Origin: Lachnospiraceae bacterium
GTDB taxonomy: Bacteria > Bacillota_A > Clostridia > Lachnospirales > Lachnospiraceae
Length of the DNA stretch: 6,674 nucleotides
Assembly: GCA_028694115.1 (NCBI GenBank)
Contig: JAQUUB010000170.1
Location: forward strand, 1-6,674
Direction of reading: 5' to 3'
In this document: in pieces, positions 1 through 6,584 of the stretch
Numbering within the stretch: the stretch's first letter is position 1
Layout: the number at the start of each line of letters is the position of its first letter
Translations under genes and position numbers: made by a program
Notes under the pieces: model-generated
Told to the model about the DNA's origin: nothing
Database searches by the model: none
The model's input: only the letters and a program-made list of their open reading frames with translations

Positions 1-1431
1 CTTATGGGTGCTTTGTTCGTTGCCGCCTAGATAGATAAACGTGTCACAATTCCCCGGGACAGTTTCCCAAGTATCCTTGAATAAAGCCTTCAACTGAGCG
101 AAGTTTTGGATGATAATGATACTACTAATAGACCTAGACCTCATGGTACTTAGTAAGCTGCAGTAATCATCTGGCAATGCAACATTTGCAAATTCATCTA
201 GCATAAAGGTCACATGAATTGGCAGTGCACCACCACAATTAAAATCTGCCTGATAATATAATTCCTGAAATATCTGTGTGTATAGAAGTCCTATAATAAA
301 GTTATATGATTTGTCTGAATCGGGAATAATACAGAATAATGCTGTCTTTGTTTCACCATCTCCATTTACTCCAATTCCTATATCAGCCAGATTCAAATCA
401 TCCTTAGATAACAATCGTAACACCTGCTGATTCTCTAAATATGCCAATCTGGAATTGGCACTAATGATAATAGAACGCACTGTGTCTCCTGCACCCCTCA
501 TACATTTGTTGTACTGCTTTACCGCGGGATGATTTGCACCAAGCGGTGATAACTCCTCTAATTTTTTCATACGCTTATCAAGTTTTGACATCTTGCCCTG
601 TTCTGCAACTTCTGCTTCGCCAATTAGTTTTAATACTGTCTCAAAATTTCTTCTTGATACTGGTTCTACCAGCCATACATAATAAAAAATTGACTGTAGA
701 AACAACCCTTCCGCCTTCTCCCAGAACGGATCTGAAGGGTTTGAGCCTTTTGGTGTTGTGTTTGAAATCAGATTTGTTATCAGTTTTACAACATCTGTTT
801 CTTCTCGAATATAAGAAAATGGATTATAACAATCTGACTTATCCATCTCCAATAGGTTAATCACCTTTACATTGTATCCGTTGTCCCTTAGCATCTGCCC
901 GCAACTTCTTAGGATTTCTCCCTTTGGATCAGTACATATAAAGGAACAGTTATGTGGCATTTGCATTAGATTTGGCTTTACTTCATAAAATGTCTTACCA
1001 GCACCAGAACCACCACATATCAAAATGTTCCCATTCAACTTCAATCTTCGAAAGTCCAGAGACATTTTTACATTCTGACTTAGTATTCGATTAAAGTTCT
1101 CATCCTTATCGGCCAATATCTTATTTGCTCTTTGCGGATTTTCAAATCTTGCAGTACCAAATTCCTTCCCAGGCATTAGATTTCTCTGACTTGTGTAATA
1201 CATTAAAATAGCCATCCCATAAATACCTATGGCGATGGCTACTGCTTTCACTGTATTCTCATTCACATAATTTTCTAATGGAGCTGAACAGACTTCATTA
1301 AAACGATTAATAAAATCATTTAGTTCAATACCCTTCTCCCATGCTCCACCAATCAAATAACCAAAATAACCCGCTAGAATTGTACCGACAAGAATAAAAA
1401 TACCCGATGGTTTTTTCTTACTCGTCTGCAT
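1..1431 (-). CDS. virD4: VirD4/TraG-family type IV secretion coupling ATPase, C-terminus cut by window edge
   Basis: This is the DNA-pumping coupling protein that links the relaxosome to the mating pore at the inner face of the membrane. 477 codons are open from ATG 1431 to the window edge; members usually have about 600 residues, so roughly the last fifth is missing. Two membrane segments lie near residues 10-29 and 62-80. A GKEFGTARF motif (89-97), typical of TraG proteins, precedes the ATPase domain. Walker A is GGSGAGKT (140-147), followed by TDPKGE (167-172). Walker B is the hydrophobic run ending in D412-E413 (MLDEFAN), with the SIIIIQNFAQL segment at 437-447 and the family signature LGGNEQST at 468-475. 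ATG lies 5 nt after the pcfB stop and its SD (GATAGGAA) overlaps the pcfB end, so the two are probably translationally coupled. The frame is intact with all motifs present. Family assignment is secure. Confidence 0.95.
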   Translation of the reverse strand, partial: MQTSKKKPSGIFILVGTILAGYFGYLIGGAWEKGIELNDFINRFNEVCSAPLENYVNENTVKAVAIAIGIYGMAILMYYTSQRNLMPGKEFGTARFENPQRANKILADKDENFNRILSQNVKMSLDFRRLKLNGNILICGGSGAGKTFYEVKPNLMQMPHNCSFICTDPKGEILRSCGQMLRDNGYNVKVINLLEMDKSDCYNPFSYIREETDVVKLITNLISNTTPKGSNPSDPFWEKAEGLFLQSIFYYVWLVEPVSRRNFETVLKLIGEAEVAEQGKMSKLDKRMKKLEELSPLGANHPAVKQYNKCMRGAGDTVRSIIISANSRLAYLENQQVLRLLSKDDLNLADIGIGVNGDGETKTALFCIIPDSDKSYNFIIGLLYTQIFQELYYQADFNCGGALPIHVTFMLDEFANVALPDDYCSLLSTMRSRSISSIIIIQNFAQLKALFKDTWETVPGNCDTFIYLGGNEQSTHK

Positions 1432-1436
1432 AGTTC

Positions 1437-2564
1437 CTATCTCTTTCTCGTGCTGCTTGTCTTATGGGTTGTTTGCATTTTCGTAACTTCTTTGGTCTGA
1501 TTTTTCTCAAAGTGTTCTCGAACAGCTGCTTCCACCTTATCATAATGACCCGCATATAATTCCTCACCCTTCATTGATGACACAACTCGATTCTCTTCAT
1601 CATAAATCTTATAATCCTTTTCCTTATCAATAAAGGTGAGCAATGTCTTTCCGTCATGAATATCCATTGCATTCGATTTATGAAACCATACGTACTTTGC
1701 ATCCTTGCCCCAAGTTCCCGGCACTCTCGTTTTTACTGCATGATCATTTTCTGCTGTAATCAGCGTTTTGCTAATTGTAACATCGGAAAGATTTAGATTC
1801 TTAGACGCAGATACTGCTCTCATTCGTTCTGCCAAATCCTGATATCCTCTGACTCGATTTAAGAATGCATCTTTATCCATCATGACCTTATGATCTCCGT
1901 TAGAATCACATTTATCAAGCAATCCAATGGTTTCAAGCTGCTTGATAACGCTATTCGCTTGTTCATTTCCAATACTGAAATTTTCCTTCACAGCATCCAC
2001 GCTAATGCTCTGCTTTTCCATTGCAAACAGACCTACTTTTTCAATCAATCCTTCCATAACAACACCTACTCTTGCACCATCAGAAGACATGCTCTTATCC
2101 GTTTCCTTCTTTTGGTGCTTGAGAAAATCCAATAGTTTTCCTAATGATTTCTCATCTCCATTCTTTAGATAATCGTCAAAGGATGCAATGTTTCCAAATC
2201 CCAACTTCTGAATCATCATATTTGCTCTCGGAACAGCCTCGGTATGAAAGATAACCTCCGATAATCCATCTGTTTTATTTACATCCGGAAGTACAGAATA
2301 GAGAATTCCGTATTTCTTTGCTAGTTTTTCTACTTTCTTCATATCAGATGTTTTAAACTGCAAGACCTGTAAATCTCCGCCCTTCATAAGTAGCTTTTTC
2401 ATAGTTGTTTTTCCTAATGATTTTTCATAATCAAGCATTCCTTTTAAAAAGTCGATTGCTTTTTGCATGGCTCCTAATCCACCACTTCCAACTTTCATCA
2501 CTATTTCAATGCCTTCATATGCGACACGTATAATTTGTACCGCTTCCTGTATTTCTTCTGCCAT
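1437..2564 (-). CDS. pcfB: PcfB-like DUF3801 protein with C-terminal winged-helix-like extension
   Basis: 375 residues. Residues about 5-150 match the PcfB/DUF3801 family carried next to VirD4-type ATPases in Firmicute elements: GKTTMKKLL (51-59), VLQFKTSDMKKVEKLAKKYG (67-86), YSVLPD (89-94), VIFHTEAVPRANMMIQKLGFG (104-124). The family's biochemical role is poorly defined; position suggests an adaptor for the coupling protein. The usual family unit is much shorter, so over 200 residues are additional: a winged-helix-like segment at 186-218 (ISVDAVKENFSIG, then A203, I207, LE at 210-211, G214), a probable beta-rich domain at about 262-344, and a basic disordered tail (KTSSTRKR). Start ATG 2564 fits the family N-terminus, but no SD lies directly before it; a strong GGGAGG sits 62 nt upstream beyond a hairpin. 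The frame is open upstream back to a TGA near 2644 without an ATG, so a rare non-ATG start cannot be fully excluded. Confidence 0.88.
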   Translation of the reverse strand: MAEEIQEAVQIIRVAYEGIEIVMKVGSGGLGAMQKAIDFLKGMLDYEKSLGKTTMKKLLMKGGDLQVLQFKTSDMKKVEKLAKKYGILYSVLPDVNKTDGLSEVIFHTEAVPRANMMIQKLGFGNIASFDDYLKNGDEKSLGKLLDFLKHQKKETDKSMSSDGARVGVVMEGLIEKVGLFAMEKQSISVDAVKENFSIGNEQANSVIKQLETIGLLDKCDSNGDHKVMMDKDAFLNRVRGYQDLAERMRAVSASKNLNLSDVTISKTLITAENDHAVKTRVPGTWGKDAKYVWFHKSNAMDIHDGKTLLTFIDKEKDYKIYDEENRVVSSMKGEELYAGHYDKVEAAVREHFEKNQTKEVTKMQTTHKTSSTRKR

Positions 2565-2632
2565 CTTAGTAACTAAAATTTTTCCGAGACTATTTTTTTC
2601 AAAACTAATCTCTAATTTTAGTTCTGCCTCCC
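2565..2632 (-). promoter_or_regulatory. Split ribosome binding site of pcfB: SD and ATG separated by a hairpin
   Basis: Read on the mRNA (minus strand), a strong SD GGGAGG occupies 2632-2627. After 3 nt a stem-loop spans 2623-2571, then 6 nt lead to ATG at 2564. Linear SD-to-ATG distance is 62 nt, far too long, but with the hairpin bridged it is 9 nt, an ideal spacing. No other SD stands near the ATG. Hairpins bringing a distant SD to its start are known from phage T4 (genes 25 and 38). Function here is inferred from geometry and from the lack of an alternative. Confidence 0.55.
2571..2623. repeat. 10-bp perfect inverted repeat forming a long stem-loop
   Basis: The plus strand has aactaaaatt at 2571-2580 and its exact reverse complement aattttagtt at 2614-2623. 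Inside, gagacta (2586-2592) pairs with taatctc (2606-2612) with a single G-U wobble on the mRNA, giving a second 7-bp stem. The unpaired nucleotides between stems are 5 on one side and 1 on the other, and the apical loop is 13 nt of A/T-rich sequence. No T-run follows on the mRNA side, so it is not a terminator for the operon. Confidence 0.8.
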
Positions 2633-2661
2633 TTCTTTTTCATAATTTTTTTATTGCTTTC

Positions 2662-3042
2662 CTATAAAGTTTTAACTTTCTGTTTTATCTGTTCCATATC
2701 TGAATTTCTGATTTCTTCCGCAGATACATGAATGCCATACGCCCCCAGTACATCAGCCAAACGATTAACTGCCTTTTCTTCTTCAAGACGATACATTTCA
2801 ATTGCTACTAAGAGATTCTCAATCTGATCTACCCATTTGGGTTTCACATCTAGCGTGGCTTCATATTTCTGAATCAAAGCCTTACTATCTTTCCCTTCTA
2901 CTGTAAAGTCTTCGATCATCTTCAGTATTAGTTCTTCATCACCTGTCTTAAATGCATACTGGATAATGAACTGTGTTTCTGCATCTGTTAATACTCCCTG
3001 TTCTTTACTAATTGCTTCGATTGTTTCTTCTATTGATTTCAC
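2662..3042 (-). CDS. Hypothetical 126-residue helical protein of the transfer operon
   Basis: I do not recognise this family. The chosen start is GTG at 3042, giving MKSIEETIEAISKEQG and 126 residues. It sits 10 nt after AGAAGGAG (3060-3053) and 16 nt after the stop of the preceding gene. An ATG at 3093 would give 143 residues but overlaps that gene by 35 nt and has no comparable SD. The protein is acidic, lacks signal peptide and membrane segments, and appears almost wholly alpha-helical, with glutamate-rich amphipathic stretches (residues 3-15, 33-45, 69-92) and a single tryptophan in KPKWVDQIENLL. Its place between relaxase and PcfB genes suggests an accessory relaxosome or coupling role, which is only inference. 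Stop TAG is followed by 97 nt before the pcfB ATG. Confidence 0.75.
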   Translation of the reverse strand: MKSIEETIEAISKEQGVLTDAETQFIIQYAFKTGDEELILKMIEDFTVEGKDSKALIQKYEATLDVKPKWVDQIENLLVAIEMYRLEEEKAVNRLADVLGAYGIHVSAEEIRNSDMEQIKQKVKTL

Positions 3043-3052
3043 GCTTCCTACA

Positions 3053-3061
3053 CTCCTTCTA
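3053..3061 (-). promoter_or_regulatory. Stop codon fused to SD, setting the GTG start at 3042
   Basis: On the mRNA the TAG stop of the 394-residue gene (3061-3059) runs directly into the SD as TAGAAGGAG, and GTG follows 10 nt later. A ribosome finishing the upstream gene would already cover this site. This decides the start as GTG 3042 rather than the upstream ATGs at 3093 or 3072, and suggests coupled translation. Confidence 0.65.
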
Positions 3062-4243
3062 GTACATTGCATTTTCAAGAACTGCAATCTCAATAATTTC
3101 CTTCATCTTTTCCGCTGATACATTGTTATTGATAAGTTCCACCAACTGATTCTCCGTAAGTCCTCTTTCAATTGCACTCTTTAACTGTATTAACTGAGCT
3201 GGTACTAAATCACCACTTGCCACAAGCTTCACAATATCCTGTCTGGACTTTTTCTTTAATCCTAACTTGGAGAATACACCTGCTATACCGCCCGTCTTTT
3301 TCTCTGTACGCTCAATCGGAAGTTTCTGTACCACCTGTCCATACGAATCCAACATTGGTATCGTGTAATAAATAGGTACTCCATATCTAGGGATATTTTG
3401 AGGAATCATTGCTGATTGTTGCTCCTGCACTCTAGACTCTGACATTCGAACCACTTCTGGCAGTGGTATACTTGCCGATTTTGAAACTGTATTCGTATCA
3501 GCTACTCTTAATTCCTTTATTCTTTGCTGTTCTTCTAGTGCATTAACCTTATCCTGCATCTTTTTCATCTCCTTATCTTTTTGCTCATTTTCAGCACGGT
3601 ATCTTGCGACAGCTGAATTTGCCTGCATAATTTGATTCTGTTGTTCACTCATCACCGTTGCCTGGTGTGCATTTTGTTTTATCAGATCGTCTCTGACATC
3701 TTCGTCCTTTTTGGTTATTTCAAATATCTTAAGATGTTCTGCCAATGCATCATATCGTTTCTCCTGAAATTCAATATGCGTAATCATAGCTGATATCTGA
3801 TCCACTAATTTCTTTGCATAATCAGGTGCATCCTCTGTAATTTTCTTGGTTTCCTTCATCTCCGAAAGTATATTTTCATATAATTTTTTCATTGTAGCTG
3901 GAAAATCATTTCTACCTACAACAGCTTCAATGCTTTCAAGAGGTACTCCTTTCTCATAAAATTCCAATGCAACACTCATCTGATTTCCAGATAAATTTTC
4001 TGAAGTAATAACCTTGATTGCTTCATCGGAATAACCACCTCTCAAGCATCTGGAATAGATTTTCATCTGCCCGATATTCCATTTTTTCTTATAATACTGT
4101 TTTACCTGTTCTTCACTAAGTCCATACTCCAAATCTTCCAGAACCAGTGCTAATACCTCTTCAGGATATTTGTCTACAGCTTTCAATCCTTGCATAAATT
4201 CGGTAATATGAATATTAATTGCAGCTTTTTTTGATTGTTCCAT
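3059..4243 (-). CDS. Coiled-coil protein with 29-residue helical repeats at both ends (unknown function)
   Basis: 394 residues, no recognised named family. Residues 31-59, 60-88 and 89-117 are three consecutive 29-residue units, and 351-379 is a fourth followed by a partial copy (380-394). Each unit has Gly at its 11th position (G41, G70, G99, G361), usually within G-hydrophobic-Ser/Thr/Pro-x-Glu (GLSEEQ, GYSDEA, GVPLES, GLTENQ), and most begin with Met or Leu: the look of a helix-turn-helix solenoid. Residues about 142-245 form a long charged, Gln-rich predicted coiled coil. A linker with prolines and tyrosines (RYGVPIYYTIP, 286-296) and a basic patch (LKKKSRQD, 329-336) lead to the last repeat. 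ATG 4243 has AGGAGG 5 nt upstream. There is no signal peptide or membrane segment. Placed directly after the relaxase gene, it may be a scaffold or relaxosome partner; this is inference. Confidence 0.88.
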   Translation of the reverse strand: MEQSKKAAINIHITEFMQGLKAVDKYPEEVLALVLEDLEYGLSEEQVKQYYKKKWNIGQMKIYSRCLRGGYSDEAIKVITSENLSGNQMSVALEFYEKGVPLESIEAVVGRNDFPATMKKLYENILSEMKETKKITEDAPDYAKKLVDQISAMITHIEFQEKRYDALAEHLKIFEITKKDEDVRDDLIKQNAHQATVMSEQQNQIMQANSAVARYRAENEQKDKEMKKMQDKVNALEEQQRIKELRVADTNTVSKSASIPLPEVVRMSESRVQEQQSAMIPQNIPRYGVPIYYTIPMLDSYGQVVQKLPIERTEKKTGGIAGVFSKLGLKKKSRQDIVKLVASGDLVPAQLIQLKSAIERGLTENQLVELINNNVSAEKMKEIIEIAVLENAMY

Positions 4244-4265
4244 ACGTTCCTCCTAATTCCTTCCA

Positions 4266-4295
4266 TAAAAATAACAGCCTATCGAACTGGCTGCT
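4266..4295 (-). terminator. Weak terminator-like stem-loop at the relaxase stop
   Basis: On the mRNA, AGCAGCC (4295-4289) pairs with GGCTGTT (4279-4273) through 7 bp including one G-U, with a 9-nt loop, followed by ATTTTTA (4272-4266). It straddles the relaxase stop codon and precedes the SD of the next gene. Stem and T-run are short, so at best it attenuates transcription; it may also be chance or protect the 3' end. Confidence 0.3.
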
Positions 4296-5727
4296 TCTCT
4301 GTATCTCTCTTTTTTTCTTTTTCGATATTATCATCTAACACCTTAGCTTCATCTTCTTTAACATTATCTTTCCAAATAGACTTGCCAAGATTCAGTTCCT
4401 TAACAACTGCCTTTTCCCGTTGGCTTACCTCCGAGAATAATTTCTTATAATAAGTCTTTAATTCCGAAGTTTCCTCGTAAGTATATCCAAGATCTTTTAT
4501 ATGTTGTTCGAGCGTTACCCACTGTTTATGCTCATCTTCAAAGAAGTTATCCCCATTCTGGTAAGTATTTTCACACTCTTTCAGCGATGTCATCTGGTCT
4601 GCAATCTGAAACAACTCATCATACTTTTTCTGATTACGATAAATCTTACTTTTTTCAGCAGAAACCTCTTTTCTTTTATCCGTCAGATTCATAATCGTTC
4701 CTGCTAGTTCTACATAAGATTTCACATCATGCCTTGCCAAAAATAAATATTGTTGCTGCAATCTATGCATTTTACGAATATCATCTTTGTACTTATACAC
4801 CTGACTATATGCTTTCTTCTTTAGCTGACCTATACGATACAGCTTCGCATAATACTTTTTCTGCATTCCAGACATCTTTGCTCTTCGATAATGCTTCACG
4901 CGACATCTTACAATCTGTGGTTTCACCTCTGTCTGCTGTTTCTTTAGATAGGATGATATATCTTCTTCTAGAATTCTTTGCTTAATACGTTCTTCTGAAT
5001 ATTCATCCCCAAGAGTCTTACATCTTTTAAAACGATCCATCCCAGGCGGTCTAACTGCAAGATATTTTCCCTGCTTTATCTCGTATCCTTTTTCCTTTAG
5101 CATACACAAAAAATCATCAAAAGAATTATTCTGCAAAATACAGGCATCCATATCACGTTTTATCATGTCTGACCAGACAAATGGTCCATCTCTCCTTACA
5201 CTCCACTCACGATTAGCAAGATCAGGATCACTTTTCTCATCACCTATCTCAAGTACAGATAATCCATATTCTTCACACAGCTTATTGGTAATAGGCTGAA
5301 TTTCCTTTTCCCAATCACCTTTTTTATAATGATACTTCCTACCGTTTATGCAACTTACACTGTTAAATACAATGTGAGAATGAATATGATCCGTATTATC
5401 ATGAACAGCAAATACCACTTCATACTGATTTCTAAGATACTGTTGCATAAACTTTTCTGTCAGCTCGTAGGCTGTATCTGGTGTAATCTCTCCTTCTTTA
5501 AATGAAAGCACAATATGATATCCCTGTCTTTGATCTACTTTTCCAAATTTACGCTTGGTATCTTTCATCTGCTCAAATGCCATATCTGGCTGACAATTGA
5601 CTCCACCAATTAATCTTCCTTCCTGGGTTTTATCAGTATTCATAATATAATTGATGCTTCGCCTTAAATGCCTTCCATGAAATCCACTTCCACAATCCTT
5701 CATATGCATGATCTTACTAATTGCCAA
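4279..5727 (-). CDS. MOBP-type relaxase/mobilization nuclease (MobA/VirD2 family)
   Basis: This enzyme would nick oriT by a tyrosine transesterification and stay bound to the 5' end of the transferred strand. 482 residues. The relaxase domain covers about 1-250: a candidate catalytic Tyr is Y27 in INYIMN, then the TQEGRLIGGVNCQPD block (34-48), QGYHIVLSFKEGE (68-80), and the metal-binding histidine motif HDNTDHIHSHIVFNS (109-123; H114, H116, H118, N122). A conserved block KYLAVRPPGMDRFKRCKTLG (221-240) follows. Residues about 260-470 are strongly charged and probably coiled coil, a usual C-terminal partner-binding region. The start is TTG at 5727, giving MAISKIMHMKDCGSGFHG as in the clostridial family; ATGs at codons 7 and 9 would lose conserved residues. 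It overlaps mobC by 11 nt, implying coupled translation. All motifs are intact. Confidence 0.95.
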   Translation of the reverse strand: MAISKIMHMKDCGSGFHGRHLRRSINYIMNTDKTQEGRLIGGVNCQPDMAFEQMKDTKRKFGKVDQRQGYHIVLSFKEGEITPDTAYELTEKFMQQYLRNQYEVVFAVHDNTDHIHSHIVFNSVSCINGRKYHYKKGDWEKEIQPITNKLCEEYGLSVLEIGDEKSDPDLANREWSVRRDGPFVWSDMIKRDMDACILQNNSFDDFLCMLKEKGYEIKQGKYLAVRPPGMDRFKRCKTLGDEYSEERIKQRILEEDISSYLKKQQTEVKPQIVRCRVKHYRRAKMSGMQKKYYAKLYRIGQLKKKAYSQVYKYKDDIRKMHRLQQQYLFLARHDVKSYVELAGTIMNLTDKRKEVSAEKSKIYRNQKKYDELFQIADQMTSLKECENTYQNGDNFFEDEHKQWVTLEQHIKDLGYTYEETSELKTYYKKLFSEVSQREKAVVKELNLGKSIWKDNVKEDEAKVLDDNIEKEKKRDTEKQPVR

Positions 5728-6055
5728 TCATAACCACCGCCTCTTTTACAGCCACATTCAGCTTTTTCATATAGGCTACCAAACGTTCCTTATCTGCTTT
5801 CATATAAAGTGCAGAATTATTATTATGAACAATCTGGTTGATATTAGTTCCAATATGATTGACCTCATTGATTAAGTCTTTCAGCAATTTTCTGATTTCT
5901 GGATAATCATTGGGCTTCTGGCTTATGAGTAATCTTAGGTACTCTGCTTCATTCATATTTGCTGCATGTGCTTTACCCGAAAGCATCTTCGCTTCCTCTG
6001 GCATCAATCGCAGTGTTTTTCTCACACAATGAATTCGGTCTGCCAAGCTTATCAC
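5717..6055 (-). CDS. mobC: MobC-family relaxosome accessory protein
   Basis: 112 residues. The N-terminal half (TLRLMPEEAKMLSGKAHAA, with NMNEAEYLRLLI after it) looks like a ribbon-helix-helix DNA-binding segment. The C-terminal half carries the MobC hallmark LINEVNHIGTNINQIVH (62-78) followed by a helix ending in VKEAVVMIGN. MobC proteins bind oriT and help the relaxase melt and nick it. The start is GTG 6055, overlapping the TGA stop of the upstream gene as GTGA; the SD (AGAGGAAG) ends directly before the GTG, which is rather close, so TTG at codon 4 (8 nt from AGGAAGG) is an alternative. The 3' end overlaps the relaxase start by 11 nt, as expected for a relaxase and its partner. Confidence 0.92.
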   Translation of the reverse strand: MISLADRIHCVRKTLRLMPEEAKMLSGKAHAANMNEAEYLRLLISQKPNDYPEIRKLLKDLINEVNHIGTNINQIVHNNNSALYMKADKERLVAYMKKLNVAVKEAVVMIGN

Positions 6056-6573
6056 CTTCCTCTGTTATCTGTACTATATTGACGGACTTCCTCTGATACT
6101 GCAGCAACACTCTTCTCTACATCATTGGACTGGTTAAGCTTACTGATGAACTCATCTGCTAATTTTACTGCCAATTCTTCAATTTCTTTCCCATAAACAG
6201 TTCGATCAAACATGCGGTCAAGACAACATTCTTCTTTCTTCAATGATTCATAACGATTTTGCTCACTGGTAAATTCTATAAAGTCTTTTGGATTATGTCT
6301 TTTTGCATCTGCATCAAGAATCAATTCATAATTCCATTCGCAGACAGCATCAATCACCTCATCAATTGTATATGGCTCTACTTCTCCGTTTTCCTCTGCT
6401 AAATCCTGCCGTATCATATGATTGTCCTGAAATCCTATTGCATAATCATGACCTTCCATATAATTAAGAAGTATCTGTGCATCTTCCTTTGAAAGATTCA
6501 TCAGGATGTCATTCTCAGCTAACCAGCTTAATACTTCTTCTGGTTCTGTAAATAGTATCACTTCTTTTTCCAT
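6052..6573 (-). CDS. Very acidic 173-residue hypothetical protein, first gene of the mob operon
   Basis: I do not recognise a named family. By count there are 42 Asp/Glu against 18 Lys/Arg; in the first 90 residues it is 24 against 3 (K3, K29, R55), a net charge near -21. The second half (about 95-173) is more balanced, carries a Cys pair in KKEECCLDRMFDR, and is probably helical (IEELAVKLADEFISKL). No signal peptide or membrane segment is visible. ATG 6573 is the only good in-frame start, with a complete SD (TAAGGAGGTG, 6594-6585) about 13 nt before it, slightly long. Its TGA overlaps the mobC GTG by 4 nt, so it is translated with the relaxosome genes. Being first after the candidate oriT, it might be a relaxosome component or an acidic DNA-mimic protein protecting incoming DNA; both are hypotheses. 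Confidence 0.85.
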   Translation of the reverse strand: MEKEVILFTEPEEVLSWLAENDILMNLSKEDAQILLNYMEGHDYAIGFQDNHMIRQDLAEENGEVEPYTIDEVIDAVCEWNYELILDADAKRHNPKDFIEFTSEQNRYESLKKEECCLDRMFDRTVYGKEIEELAVKLADEFISKLNQSNDVEKSVAAVSEEVRQYSTDNRGR

Positions 6574-6584
6574 TGCTTTTGGTA

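Noticed and set aside
534..860. Plus-strand 108-codon open frame
   Set aside because: It lies antisense inside the VirD4/TraG gene, has no SD and reads like low-complexity antisense translation. Other plus-strand frames at 1890-2172, 2467-2667, 3172-3375, 4235-4450, 4501-4707 and 4734-4985 were rejected for the same reason, being wholly or almost wholly antisense to real genes.
1..1431. Possible pseudogene, since the coupling protein has no stop
   Set aside because: The frame is open without interruption to the window edge with all ATPase motifs intact; the missing end is due to the window boundary.
2605..2643. Short leader frame MKKKGGRTKIRD before pcfB
   Set aside because: No SD precedes its ATG and the strong GGGAGG lies inside it, so it is probably chance; a leader-peptide role cannot be excluded but nothing supports it.
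3043..3093. N-terminal extension of the 126-residue protein from ATG 3093
   Set aside because: It would overlap the preceding gene by 35 nt without a SD, while GTG 3042 has AGAAGGAG at 10 nt.
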